A DNA stretch of 64,000 nucleotides from Ketobacter alkanivorans (lineage in GTDB: Bacteria > Pseudomonadota > Gammaproteobacteria > Pseudomonadales > Ketobacteraceae): positions 1,641,501 to 1,705,500 of the forward strand of contig NZ_CP022684.1 of NCBI RefSeq assembly GCF_002863865.1. Reading direction: 5' to 3'. The translations under genes and the position numbers were made by a program. The notes under the pieces are model-generated. The model had not been told where the DNA came from. It was given only the letters and a program-made list of their open reading frames with translations, and made no database searches. Shown piece by piece: positions 55,380 to 64,000 of this stretch. Within the stretch, counting starts at the first letter, position 1. Each line of letters begins with the position of its first letter.

Positions 55380-56648
55380 TTAGCTGTAACGAATGTCATC
55401 CAGTGTGTTGAGGGGGTAATGCGCCGGATATGGGCGCGTGGCCACTCCGGAATCCACTGCAGCTTTCGCTACGGCAGCGGTCACCACACCCAGCAGACGG
55501 GGGTCGGTCGGCTTGGGAATGATGTAATCACGCCCAAAGGTCATTTCCACGCCTTCATAACCATCCCGTACCACTTGCGGAACCGGCTCTTTTGCCAGCG
55601 CACTGATAGCATGAACGGCGGCTATTTTCATGGCTTCGTTAATGCGGGTGGCACGTACATCCAGCGCGCCGCGGAAGATGTATGGGAAACCAAGTACGTT
55701 GTTCACCTGATTAGGGTAATCACTGCGGCCGGTCGCCACGATCACATCATCACGAATTCCATAGGCCACTTCTGGGAGAATCTCCGGGTCTGGGTTGGCC
55801 AGAGCAAACACCACCGGGTTCGGTGCCATCAGATTCAACATCTCGGCCGTCAGCAAATTAGCGCTGGACACACCAATAAACACATCAGCGCCCGCCAACG
55901 CATCCGCCAAGGTGCGCTTGTCGGTGTCGTGTGCAAACGCAGCCTTATACTGGTTCAGGTCGGTACGGCCGGAATGAATCACGCCGTTGCGATCCAGTAC
56001 ATAAATGTTTTCTTTCTTGGCACCCATTTCCATAATCAGTTTGAGGGTGGCCACACCAGCGGCACCGGCACCAATACAGACGATGGAGATGTCTTCCATT
56101 TTTTTGTTCTGTAGTTCCAGAGCATTCACCAGGCCAGCGGCGGCAATAATCGCCGTACCGTGCTGGTCATCGTGGAAGATAGGAATGTCACATTGTTCTA
56201 TCAGAACACGCTCAATCTCAAAGCACTCAGGGGCTTTGATGTCTTCCAGGTTGATGCCACCAAACGTTGGGGATATACGTTTCACTGTATCAATGAAAGC
56301 CTGCGGGCTTTCTGAATCCACTTCGATGTCGAATACGTCGATTCCAGCGAAGCGCTTGAACAGCACACCTTTGCCTTCCATAACCGGCTTGCTGGCCAGG
56401 CTGCCCAGGTTACCCAAGCCCAGAATCGCGGTGCCGTCACTGATTACGGCGACCAGGTTTCCTTTATTGGTGTACTGGTAAGCGGTTTCAGGATCACGGG
56501 CGATCTCACGCACGGGCTCAGCCACACCAGGGCTGTAGGCCAGAGACAGATCACGGGCGGTTTCGGTTGGCTTGGTTAGCTCTACACTCACCTTGCCAGG
56601 ACGAGGCTTGGAGTGATAATCGAGTGCGGCTTGCTTTAAATCTGACAT
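55380..56648 (-). CDS. Malic enzyme, short NAD(P) form
   Basis: The product has 422 residues from ATG 56648 (MSDLKQAALDYHSKPRPGKV), the normal start of short malic enzymes; the frame continues 53 codons upstream but without a family match. It converts malate to pyruvate and CO2. SLAYSPGVAEPVREIA holds the catalytic Tyr region, AGIDVFDIEVDSE and CDIPIFHDDQHGTAIIAAAGL the metal-binding acids, and GAGAAGVATLKLIMEMG the nucleotide fold. There is no phosphotransacetylase-like C-terminal extension, so it is not a MaeB fusion. It supplies NADPH or pyruvate, useful during growth on fatty acids. Confidence 0.93.
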   Translation of the reverse strand: MSDLKQAALDYHSKPRPGKVSVELTKPTETARDLSLAYSPGVAEPVREIARDPETAYQYTNKGNLVAVISDGTAILGLGNLGSLASKPVMEGKGVLFKRFAGIDVFDIEVDSESPQAFIDTVKRISPTFGGINLEDIKAPECFEIERVLIEQCDIPIFHDDQHGTAIIAAAGLVNALELQNKKMEDISIVCIGAGAAGVATLKLIMEMGAKKENIYVLDRNGVIHSGRTDLNQYKAAFAHDTDKRTLADALAGADVFIGVSSANLLTAEMLNLMAPNPVVFALANPDPEILPEVAYGIRDDVIVATGRSDYPNQVNNVLGFPYIFRGALDVRATRINEAMKIAAVHAISALAKEPVPQVVRDGYEGVEMTFGRDYIIPKPTDPRLLGVVTAAVAKAAVDSGVATRPYPAHYPLNTLDDIRYS

Positions 56649-56816
56649 AAAATTTTGCTTCCCATTGATGGGTTTGCGGACCTTACTGCAGGGCGGAATC
56701 TGTACCCCGAACCTGCTTACTCCCCTTGATATGCGGCCGGGATCACACCGACTGCAGCCCCTGCCAAAACCGGCCTTGGCGAGGGTGGTGTAGCATAGCG
56801 AAATCACCCCTGCCGC

Positions 56817-57746
56817 TCAATAAAAGATTGGGCTGTCCAGAAATGGTTTAACCTGGGCCACGGTCGAGTCCTGGCTCAGGGTTTCCCAGGATGACTGATG
56901 GGTAATTTTCATCTGGTAGCGCTTCTGCTGGCCTTTTCGCACCAACTCAGGCGTGCTTCCATTCCAGGTCAGACGATCGGAAAGCCAACCTCTGGCCTCC
57001 AGTCGCAACTCGGCGCTGCCTTTGGGCGCGCGGGATAGCGCCACCAGCTGATCCATCAAGGCATCATCTATAGTTAGCGCCACTTTCTTTTCAATCTTGA
57101 GGCTAACCTGGCCAGTCAGCTCCACAAACATGGCTTTTTTACTCATGGTGACCGACTCAACCTGGCCCTGAATCCTGGCATAGCCACCTTTCAGCTCAGC
57201 AGAGGTTGCCGGTATGGCGTCATAATAGTCGTGCCCCCACACCCCCAAGCGCTTGGATCGCGCCTGAGCCTGGGCCTGACTGTAACAATCCACGTACCGC
57301 AGATTAGGCAGAATCGCCACCTGAAACCCGGCCCCCTGCTGCAACAGGGCGGCAATGATACTTTCGCCCTGCCCGGTGAAGAGATGCCCCAGCACCCGAC
57401 CATAATGATCATGTGTATCCTGGCCGACTAACAGGTAAATCGGCTTTTGTTTGAGCAAAGCCTCCAGCTGCTGCCGGGCCTCTAGCGCCAATGGCTCCTC
57501 TGGCTTACCACGGTGGGCCACTTCTGGTGTATTAATACCCACCAGCCGCACTTTACGACCGTCCGTAAGGCGCACCGTATCACCATCGAATACCGCCTCG
57601 ATCTGAACCGCCTCCACCGCTTTTTCTGCCGGATCCAGCGGGCACAGGGCGTACGCCGGGAAAGACCACTGCAGCAGAAACAGGCTGGCAATAAAAAAGG
57701 CTCCCACGGGAGCCTTTTTCAGGATGTTCATCCGTTGTACACGCAT
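56817..57746 (-). CDS. Exported staphylococcal-nuclease-like protein
   Basis: The product has 309 residues from the ATG overlapping the rpmE stop (TAATG at 57744-57748); ATG 57731 is an alternative. A signal peptide (KKAPVGAFFIASLFLLQWSF, then PAYA) is followed by the SNase domain (about 40-170): VFDGDTVRLTDGRKVRLVGINTPE with the catalytic Asp and Arg, then HDHYGRVLGHLF. The C-terminal half (about 185-305) has a beta domain (KGGYARIQGQVESVTMSKK) resembling an OB-fold nucleic acid binding unit. The function may be extracellular or periplasmic DNA degradation. Co-transcription with rpmE is odd but the overlap is clear. Confidence 0.85.
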   Translation of the reverse strand: MRVQRMNILKKAPVGAFFIASLFLLQWSFPAYALCPLDPAEKAVEAVQIEAVFDGDTVRLTDGRKVRLVGINTPEVAHRGKPEEPLALEARQQLEALLKQKPIYLLVGQDTHDHYGRVLGHLFTGQGESIIAALLQQGAGFQVAILPNLRYVDCYSQAQAQARSKRLGVWGHDYYDAIPATSAELKGGYARIQGQVESVTMSKKAMFVELTGQVSLKIEKKVALTIDDALMDQLVALSRAPKGSAELRLEARGWLSDRLTWNGSTPELVRKGQQKRYQMKITHQSSWETLSQDSTVAQVKPFLDSPIFY

Positions 57747-57961
57747 TACTTGGTGCGACGTACCGCGCCGAAACGCTTCTTGAATTTGTCGATACGGCCA
57801 CCGGTATCCACAACTTTCTGCTGACCAGTGTAGAACGGGTGACAGGCAGAGCACACGTCCAGGTGGATTTCTTCTTTCAACGTGGATCGAGTCTCCATCA
57901 CATTGCCGCAAGTGCAAGTGGCTTTGATGTCGTTGTATTCTGGATGGATGCCTTCTTTCAT
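57746..57961 (-). CDS. rpmE: 50S ribosomal protein L31, zinc-binding form
   Basis: The 71-residue protein opens [21 protein letters not shown]16, C18, C37 and C40 make the Zn ligands of the C+ form, and [17 protein letters not shown] is the family core. A zinc-free paralogue is often encoded elsewhere under Zur control. It diverges from priA, as in many Gammaproteobacteria. Confidence 0.97.
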   Translation of the reverse strand: MKEGIHPEYNDIKATCTCGNVMETRSTLKEEIHLDVCSACHPFYTGQQKVVDTGGRIDKFKKRFGAVRRTK

Positions 57962-58167
57962 GGTGTCACCTGATCTCTCTCAGTGCATGCCGCCACCCGA
58001 TCAATTGCCGGGCACCGCATGGGATTTTTTAGGAAATTCGCAATACGAGTATCGTATACAAGGGCGCGAATCATACCAAAGTATGGCAAATTGGCAAGCA
58101 AAGCATTAATCTTTACTGCCCAAGCGCCGACGCCCACCAATAACCACTTGGAATCATTAGCATTTTT

Positions 58168-60390
58168 ATGGCCAAGCCCGGATCTCATACCATCATTCAA
58201 GTGGCTTTGCCTGTGCCTTTGCGGCGCACTTTTGATTACTTGCCCAAAGCAGACACCCCGGTCAACCTGCTGCAGCCGGGTACGCGGGTAAAAGTACCCT
58301 TCGGCAAGCGCCAGATAATCGGCATCATTCACGGCATTATCCCGCACTCCAACTTTGGTGACGATAACCTCAAAACCATCACAGGCCTGCTGGATGAGGA
58401 GGCGGCCATCGGGCCAGAGCTGGTGAAGCTGTGCCAGTGGGCTGCCCAGTATTACCACCATCCACTGGGTGATGTTTATGCTCATGCGCTGCCCACCCTG
58501 CTGCGCAGCAAGGATGATTCCTGGGAAGAAGTGTCCGTACGCTGGCAGTTGACGCAGAAAGGGCGTCTGATCGGGCTGGACCAGCTGGGCCGGGCCAAGC
58601 GCCAGATCCACGCATTGAAGATATTGAGGGAACACCCGGAAGGCCTGCATCAGCCCATGCTGAAGGGCTTTGAAGTGGAAGCGCCCATTCTGCGCACCCT
58701 GCTGGACAAAGGGCTAGTGGATCAGCATCAGGATCGCCCGCCACGACAACACTGGCGCCAGGACAGGATACTGGCGGAAAGCCCGCTCACGCTGAATGAA
58801 GAGCAAAAGCATGCCCTGCAACCCATCATTGATAGCACCGGGTTTCGTCCATTTCTGCTGGAGGGTGTTACCGGCAGCGGCAAAACCGAGGTCTATCTGC
58901 AGGCCATCACCCATTATCTGAAGCAAGGCAAGCAGGCTCTGGTACTGGTGCCTGAAATCGGCCTCACCCCTCAGACCCTGCATCGGTTTGAAGCCCGTTT
59001 CGGGGTACCGGTGGTGAGCTTCCATTCCAATCTCACCGATCGGGAGCGCATGATCAGTTGGCGCAAGGCCCGCAATGGTGAAGCCGCCATTGTGCTGGGC
59101 ACCCGCTCAGCCCTGTTCAGCCCGATGGAAAACCTGGGCATCATTGTGGTGGATGAGGAACACGATCTTTCGTACAAACAGCAGGAAGGTTTCCGCTACA
59201 ACGCCCGCGACCTGGCCATTATTCGCGCCAACCAACAGAACATTCCTGTGGTGCTGGGCAGTGCCACCCCCACGCTGGAGAGCCTGCAGAATGCACGCAG
59301 CGGTCGCTACGAGCACCTGGTGCTAAGCCAGCGCGCGGGCAACGCACGACCACCGCAGTTTCGGGTGCTGGATATCCGACAGAAAGCGCTTACCCACGGC
59401 ATGGCGCCCGAGCTGCTGAAGGAAATGGAAGAACGCTTAAAGGCGCGCCAGCAAGTGCTGGTATTCATCAATCGCAGGGGTTATGCACCGGTTTTGATGT
59501 GCCATGATTGTGGCTGGTTCAAAGAGTGCCCCCATTGCGATCATCGCATGACCTGCCACGCCAACCCGGCCCATCTCCATTGCCATCACTGCAATCATCA
59601 GTTGGCCATACCACGCTTTTGCGGGAACTGTAAAAGTACGGATCTGCGCCCCATTGGCATGGGAACCGAACGGCTGGAAGACAATCTCAGCGCCCTGTTT
59701 CCTAAATTTCCGGTGATACGCATCGATCGCGACACCACTCAACGCAAGCAAGCCATGAGCAAACACCTGGAGCGCATCAACACCGGGGAGCCCTGTATTT
59801 TGGTGGGCACTCAGATGCTGGCCAAAGGGCATCATTTTCCCAAAGTAACCCTGGTGGCCGTGTGCGACATTGACGCCGGTTTGTTCGCGGCGGATTTTCG
59901 TGCCACAGAGCACACGGCGCAGTTGCTGATGCAGGTATCCGGCCGGGCCGGGCGCGGTGACGATCGCGGCCTGGTGTTTCTGCAAACCCATCAACCGGGG
60001 CACCCTTTGTTGCAGACATTGCTCAGCGATGGTTACGGTGAATTCGCCACCGAACTCACCAACGAGCGCCGCCTGATGGGCATGCCTCCGTTTGGTTATC
60101 TGGCATTACTGCGGGCAGAGAGCGCAGACCCCCGACAAGCCTCTCAGTTTCTAAACCAGATCGAACGCTGGATGCAACCGGCAGCGCAGTCATTGAATGC
60201 CGAGGTGTGGGGCCCTGCCCCGGCGCTGATGCCGAAAAAAGCACGCCGGTTTCGCTTTCAGTTAATGCTGCGCAGTGAACAGCGCCCAGCGCTGCAGCAG
60301 CTGTTAAAACAAACTGTAAAAAAAATCGAACAAGAGGCAGGGCACCGCCTGAAATGGAGCGTGGACGTAGACCCGGTAACGCTGGATTGA
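58168..60390 (+). CDS. priA: Primosomal protein N' (replication restart helicase PriA)
   Basis: The 740-residue 3'-5' helicase restarts stalled forks. The 3'-DNA-binding domain (about 1-105) leads to Walker A GVTGSGKTEVYL (about 230), DEEH in IIVVDEEHDLSYKQQ, the helicase motifs GSATPTLES, and eight cysteines in CHDCGWFKECPHCDHRMTC and CHHCNHQL then FCGNCKS as two Zn sites. Motif VI lies in QVSGRAGRGD. It ends WSVDVDPVTLD, typical for PriA. Single gene, 206 bp from rpmE. Confidence 0.97.
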   Translation: MAKPGSHTIIQVALPVPLRRTFDYLPKADTPVNLLQPGTRVKVPFGKRQIIGIIHGIIPHSNFGDDNLKTITGLLDEEAAIGPELVKLCQWAAQYYHHPLGDVYAHALPTLLRSKDDSWEEVSVRWQLTQKGRLIGLDQLGRAKRQIHALKILREHPEGLHQPMLKGFEVEAPILRTLLDKGLVDQHQDRPPRQHWRQDRILAESPLTLNEEQKHALQPIIDSTGFRPFLLEGVTGSGKTEVYLQAITHYLKQGKQALVLVPEIGLTPQTLHRFEARFGVPVVSFHSNLTDRERMISWRKARNGEAAIVLGTRSALFSPMENLGIIVVDEEHDLSYKQQEGFRYNARDLAIIRANQQNIPVVLGSATPTLESLQNARSGRYEHLVLSQRAGNARPPQFRVLDIRQKALTHGMAPELLKEMEERLKARQQVLVFINRRGYAPVLMCHDCGWFKECPHCDHRMTCHANPAHLHCHHCNHQLAIPRFCGNCKSTDLRPIGMGTERLEDNLSALFPKFPVIRIDRDTTQRKQAMSKHLERINTGEPCILVGTQMLAKGHHFPKVTLVAVCDIDAGLFAADFRATEHTAQLLMQVSGRAGRGDDRGLVFLQTHQPGHPLLQTLLSDGYGEFATELTNERRLMGMPPFGYLALLRAESADPRQASQFLNQIERWMQPAAQSLNAEVWGPAPALMPKKARRFRFQLMLRSEQRPALQQLLKQTVKKIEQEAGHRLKWSVDVDPVTLD

Positions 60391-60433
60391 TTCAGCAACT
60401 GCACTGACAGAAAGCGGTCGGGCTTGAACCCAT

Positions 60434-62266
60434 CTAAGCGCTAACGTCCTCCTGCACAATGGCAGGCAGAACAAAGGGCTCGACCGCCTGCACAAACGAA
60501 GTCTCTCCGCCATCCAGCTTGCCTTTCACCACCTGCAACACATCGTCATTGATCTTGCCGGTTGGATCCACAAACGCCAGCGCCGCATCGCCTTCCTCGG
60601 AGAAAGCCAGCTCACTGGGCCGCTGCAACAGCTGCAACAAACGCCCGCGCAAACCTGAATCTTCAAGGCTGTTGATGTACTCCAGAGCAAACAACGTAAT
60701 CAGCATGGGCGAGGCCAAATCCGACGTAAAAGCATCCAGCATCGACGACTTACCACCACTGAACTGCCCATCCTCACCGTAATAATGCCGCAACAGGTTG
60801 TAACTGTTATGCAGACGTTTCAACTGGCGGGGATTAGTGAACCCAAAGTGCCCCACCCACTTTTTAAAGATACGCTTCTGGTGATCACTGAGCCCGGGTT
60901 TGGTTAGGTCATCCGCGCCGCTACTGATGTCACTACTTCGCTTATCCAGCCCGGAACCGGCAGACTCGATCACACTTTTGTCACCGGATGTTTCCTGCCA
61001 GATCGCATCCAGATAGCCGCTGATGGATTGCGGGTCAGCCGGGGTCAGGGTGATCGGCGTATGAATCACCTTGGCCAGATAATCCCTGGCGATGGCCTGA
61101 GGGTTACTGAGCTGATGGTGTTGCGCCAGATCCTGATAATGCAGCGCCAATGCCGCCAACGCGATACGCTGATCCACCGCAATAATCACGGTAACCTGGG
61201 GAATATCCAATACCAGCCGCACTGCCTCAAACACTTTAACAATGCCTTCCTGACCGCAACGATCCAGATCATCCACCAGAAACAGCAAACGCTGCTTACG
61301 ACCGAACACACCAAGGCCAAATGGCGGGTTCAATCGCACCTTGCACAGCGCTCTAATCTGCTTACGCATAACAGGAATGGAGCCCAGGTGCTCGCCATAG
61401 TCGGGCAACTTCATATACGTCATCCACTCCTTCGCCAAGGGCATGGCCAGCAGGGATTTGACCTGTCGGAATAACATGACCAAAACCACCGCCGCGCCAC
61501 CGCCCATAAACATCTGCGCCCCCACACCAGCCTCAAGGGCCCGCCGAGTCATGCTTTCCATGTCGGCCCAGGTAAGATTCAAATAAGCCACAAGCAACAG
61601 GCCGATGAGCCCCACCAGCTTGGTGCCATGTAACGCAAACGCAAAACGAAACAGCGTGGGTAAGCGCACGCCCAAACCCCACAGCGGTGGTGCCAACCAC
61701 GCTTTGACCCGCCCCAACACACGCCCCCACCGGCCAGCCTCCAGCTGTGTCGGCGGAGCCTGATAGCTGGACAACGCCTTCAGCATCTCCTGGGCGATAC
61801 CGGCCTGCAAGTTGTTGGTGTGCTCATACTCCCAGGCATTAAAGGTTCCGAACAGAAACGGTTGCTGCTTCGCGCGGGACTGCAGCGCCTTTTTTAACAA
61901 ATGCACGGTGGTGGATTTGCCCACCCCCCAATCGCCAAGCAGGCCGATGGTTTGATGATGATCATTCTCCCCCGCCAGCACTGTAGCCAACGCCTCAACC
62001 AGCCGGGTACGGTTCAAACGATCCTGATCGCTGACCTGTTCGGCACTTTGTCGCCGGGAAGGCATGAAACGCGGATCAGAATTCGTCCTTGATGACTTTG
62101 TAAAAGTTTCCGACTCAAGGGGCGCTGAACCCTCAAACGGGGGTGGCTGACTGCCAGACTTGCGTTCTGGTTCCCGCTGGGAGGCAGTCTTGAATTCACG
62201 GGGATCTTCCGGCTTGCTACTCACATTCTGTGTCCTGTGTGGTGAAACCTGACGCTTAGACAGCAC
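60434..62266 (-). CDS. KAP-family P-loop NTPase, membrane-associated
   Basis: The product has 610 residues. A disordered, charged N-terminus (1-75) precedes Walker A GDWGVGKST (111-119) and Walker B LLFLVDDLDR (327-336), with the KAP hallmark of TM segments inserted between them (about 216-234 and 252-269). DFGFTNPR-like GFTNPRQLKRLHNSYNLLR (about 480) is the sensor region. KAP proteins organise membrane signalling complexes and some occur in defence or plasmid loci. Here the neighbours are priA and a PEP-CTERM gene, so no such role is shown. The gene is monocistronic; the terminator upstream at 62320 separates it from the PEP-CTERM gene. Confidence 0.85.
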   Translation of the reverse strand: MLSKRQVSPHRTQNVSSKPEDPREFKTASQREPERKSGSQPPPFEGSAPLESETFTKSSRTNSDPRFMPSRRQSAEQVSDQDRLNRTRLVEALATVLAGENDHHQTIGLLGDWGVGKSTTVHLLKKALQSRAKQQPFLFGTFNAWEYEHTNNLQAGIAQEMLKALSSYQAPPTQLEAGRWGRVLGRVKAWLAPPLWGLGVRLPTLFRFAFALHGTKLVGLIGLLLVAYLNLTWADMESMTRRALEAGVGAQMFMGGGAAVVLVMLFRQVKSLLAMPLAKEWMTYMKLPDYGEHLGSIPVMRKQIRALCKVRLNPPFGLGVFGRKQRLLFLVDDLDRCGQEGIVKVFEAVRLVLDIPQVTVIIAVDQRIALAALALHYQDLAQHHQLSNPQAIARDYLAKVIHTPITLTPADPQSISGYLDAIWQETSGDKSVIESAGSGLDKRSSDISSGADDLTKPGLSDHQKRIFKKWVGHFGFTNPRQLKRLHNSYNLLRHYYGEDGQFSGGKSSMLDAFTSDLASPMLITLFALEYINSLEDSGLRGRLLQLLQRPSELAFSEEGDAALAFVDPTGKINDDVLQVVKGKLDGGETSFVQAVEPFVLPAIVQEDVSA

Positions 62267-62319
62267 GTCTTATTAAACCCTAACCCACTTATGTCAGCTT
62301 GCCCACTGCAATTTTTGGC

Positions 62320-62353
62320 AAAAAAAAGCCCGCTGGCCAGAAGCTCAGCGGGC
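62320..62353 (-). terminator. Terminator after the PEP-CTERM gene
   Basis: Minus-strand stem GCCCGCTG / CAGCGGGC with a ten-base loop, followed by eight T residues, 32 bp after the stop codon. Confidence 0.9.
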
Positions 62354-62384
62354 GGCTTAACGCTTGAAGGTAAAGCTAAATCGG

Positions 62385-63017
62385 TTAACCGTGCATCAGA
62401 TGACGACGGGTGAACACCAACCCCACCAGCCCAACGGCCAACAGCACAAAGACCGGCGGCTCAGGAACACGGGCGTAGGCATGGTTGTCGGATTCAAAGG
62501 CAAAGTTAGTGCTGGTGAGCGCTACCGTATCGAACAGATCACCACCGGTGAACATAAAATTAATGTACCGATTGGAAGACCACGAACCCTGGTTGCCATC
62601 CGCCAACAGCGGGCCCAGATCCGAACCGGAGAAACCACCCACCAGGCTGCCGCCAAGATAAAATGCAATGCTGTTATAACTATCAATAGACCCCCAATAG
62701 AGTCCGTAATAATTATAATCACCATTTAAACCAATGGTGTACGTGCCGCTGCTGGTAGGATTAGGCACACTCAGGTACGCACTGGATGTGCCAAAAGGCT
62801 GCGCGTAAAGACCAGACGCACTGCCAATCACTATCTGGCCTGCACCGGAACAGCTGACACCTGCGTTACACGCGCCAGAGTTGAAATCCATAGTAGTAGC
62901 ACCCGCCACCGCCGAGGTGTATACACCAGCGCCGGATACCGAATAATCAATGGCGGAAGAAGCAGAAAAAGATACAACCAAAAAGGCAAAACCAATAACT
63001 GATCGAAGAGAAGACAT
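62385..63017 (-). CDS. PEP-CTERM sorting-domain exported protein
   Basis: The product has 210 residues from ATG 63017 with GAGG eight bases upstream. A signal peptide (SVIGFAFLVVSFSASSA) is followed by a low-complexity Ser/Gly/Tyr-rich body of beta character with two Cys. The C-terminus has the full sorting signal: VPEPPVFVLLAVGLVGLVF then TRRHLMHG (PEP, TM helix, basic tail), so it should be cleaved by an exosortase encoded elsewhere and sent to the surface or matrix. The body has no recognised enzyme domain. Confidence 0.9.
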   Translation of the reverse strand: MSSLRSVIGFAFLVVSFSASSAIDYSVSGAGVYTSAVAGATTMDFNSGACNAGVSCSGAGQIVIGSASGLYAQPFGTSSAYLSVPNPTSSGTYTIGLNGDYNYYGLYWGSIDSYNSIAFYLGGSLVGGFSGSDLGPLLADGNQGSWSSNRYINFMFTGGDLFDTVALTSTNFAFESDNHAYARVPEPPVFVLLAVGLVGLVFTRRHLMHG

Positions 63018-63182
63018 AACAGTAGCCTCAAAAATGCGGAGCACAAAACGTGACCCAGTTCACACTATTGCAAATATGCATGAACGGGGCCAAAGGCTCT
63101 TTTGAGGCGTAAAACAAGGCCTTAGCGAATGTATACCCCAACGGCTAACGCTTAACTGTAAATTAGTTCGACAGAATCCTGC

Positions 63183-64000
63183 CTACACGCATTCCAGACT
63201 GCCGTGACGGTGCACAAGAGACGCAACCACCCGATCACGTCCCGCCTTCTTGGCGCGATACAGGTTGTCATCCGCTGCTTTTACGGCGCTTTCGCCATCA
63301 CCATCGTTCACCTGCACAGCGCCGATGCTGATGGTCACCTGAAAGCTGTTCTCGCCCTCGCCGAATATATGATGGCTCATATACCGTCTTATCTTCTCGG
63401 CAATGGCTTCCGCTTGCGCCAGGCGAGTATTGGGTAACAACACCACAAACTCTTCACCACCAAACCGGGCCACCACATCCCCCGCCGAACGGGTGCTTTG
63501 CTTGAGTATACGCCCTACAGCCCGCAGCACTTCATCCCCCGCTGGATGGCCCCAGGTGTCGTTTACCCGCTTGAAATTATCCACGTCGCACATCAGCACA
63601 CAAAGGGGTTGCTGCTTGCGCTCGTGACGGCTGCTTTCCATATCCAGCATGGCCATAAAATGGCTGCGATTGGAGATACCAGTAAGGGAATCCGTCACCA
63701 CCATCTGCTCCAGCTCTTTCTTCTCCCGCTGCATGAAATACCCAAGCACAAAGAAAATCACCAGCATGGGGAAGGCAATCATTGAATAAATCATCCGCAA
63801 CCAGAACGCCCACCAGGCGTCCAGTGCCTCGCCGACAAAAATCGGTGATTGCAGCATCGGGGCATAAGGCACGGTATTGGTCCAAAAACCAATTTCACTG
63901 CACACAAACAGCAACCCCATCACCACCGATATGGGCTTGTACACATCCGGTTTAAACAGCGCGCGCACCAACAGCACCATCCCTAAAGACAGCAGCATCA
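63183..64000 (-). CDS. Membrane-bound GGDEF diguanylate cyclase, N-terminus outside window
   Basis: The visible 271 residues show three hydrophobic segments (VRALFKPDVYKPISVVMGLL region, WAFWLRMIYSMIAFPMLVIF and upstream), then GGDEF (about 100-260): TDSLTGISNRSHF, DVDNFKRVNDTWGHPAGDEV and the active site ARFGGEEFVVLLP. The RxxD inhibitory site is not in register (SAGD where it should be), so product inhibition may be absent. The upstream part, probably more TM helices, runs past the window edge. Confidence 0.9.
   Translation of the reverse strand, partial: MLLSLGMVLLVRALFKPDVYKPISVVMGLLFVCSEIGFWTNTVPYAPMLQSPIFVGEALDAWWAFWLRMIYSMIAFPMLVIFFVLGYFMQREKKELEQMVVTDSLTGISNRSHFMAMLDMESSRHERKQQPLCVLMCDVDNFKRVNDTWGHPAGDEVLRAVGRILKQSTRSAGDVVARFGGEEFVVLLPNTRLAQAEAIAEKIRRYMSHHIFGEGENSFQVTISIGAVQVNDGDGESAVKAADDNLYRAKKAGRDRVVASLVHRHGSLECV

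Noticed and set aside
58043-58057. ATACGA-GTA-TCGTAT inverted repeat between rpmE and priA, resembling the TetR half-sites at 21.7 kb
   Set aside because: The half-site spacing is different and the neighbours are housekeeping genes, so membership of that regulon is not supported.
1-64000. tRNA, rRNA, CRISPR arrays, insertion sequences, integrase or phage genes
   Set aside because: No repeat-spacer pattern, transposase or integrase motifs, or tRNA cloverleaf sequence was recognised by reading; a dedicated scan was not possible.

Overview
The window is chromosomal DNA of roughly 50% GC from a Gammaproteobacterium. Several gene arrangements resemble Pseudomonas and its marine relatives: a Vfr/CRP-type regulator divergent from an OsmC gene and speD; a FinR-like LysR gene divergent from fpr; FabV as enoyl reductase; priA divergent from rpmE. 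The load of lipid and hydrocarbon genes (two cytochrome P450s, a FadL-type porin, an acyl-CoA dehydrogenase, an HAE3-type RND exporter, patatin) and a PEP-CTERM protein suggest a marine, alkane- or lipid-using lineage near Alcanivorax or Ketobacter. That placement is inference. I saw no rRNA, tRNA, CRISPR array, insertion sequence or prophage.

Layout. 1-3.3 kb: HAE1-type RND pump (cut by the window edge) with its adaptor. 3.3-4.0 kb: non-coding, with a decayed fragment that looks like an ammonium transporter. 4.0-10.5 kb: a copper/silver Cus operon led by a small Cys/His-rich secreted protein. 10.5-13 kb: acyl-CoA dehydrogenase divergent from an AraC regulator, with a terminator in the leader of the dehydrogenase. 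13-17.4 kb: a two-subunit 2-oxoacid:ferredoxin oxidoreductase plus a ferritin-like protein, divergent from fabV. 17.5-26.7 kb: a PilZ-acyltransferase fusion, an RND exporter, TetR, P450, a DUF2959 lipoprotein and a FadL porin. 26.8-33 kb: a reductase, a membrane protein, MarR, a metallophosphoesterase, MATE and DUF945. 33-45.6 kb: a cyclic-di-GMP-rich stretch (7TMR-DISM GGDEF/EAL, PilZ-Rossmann protein, GNAT-nitrilase, two PAS-GGDEF proteins, a phosphate-binding-like protein) with fpr/finR inside it. 45.8-64 kb: mostly cell-maintenance genes (dsbA, speD, crp, malic enzyme, rpmE, priA) mixed with lipases, a second TetR/P450 pair, a KAP NTPase, a PEP-CTERM protein and a last GGDEF protein cut by the edge.

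How the genes may work together. The clearest regulatory circuit is at 21-24 kb. A perfect 16-bp palindrome lies between the exporter and its divergent TetR gene. A near-identical dyad overlaps the likely -10 of the P450 gene just downstream. One regulator could therefore set both export and oxidation of a hydrophobic compound. Six proteins make, break or may bind cyclic-di-GMP. Two of these are fusions of PilZ to enzyme-like domains (an N-acyltransferase and a Rossmann dehydrogenase) and are the most novel-looking proteins here.
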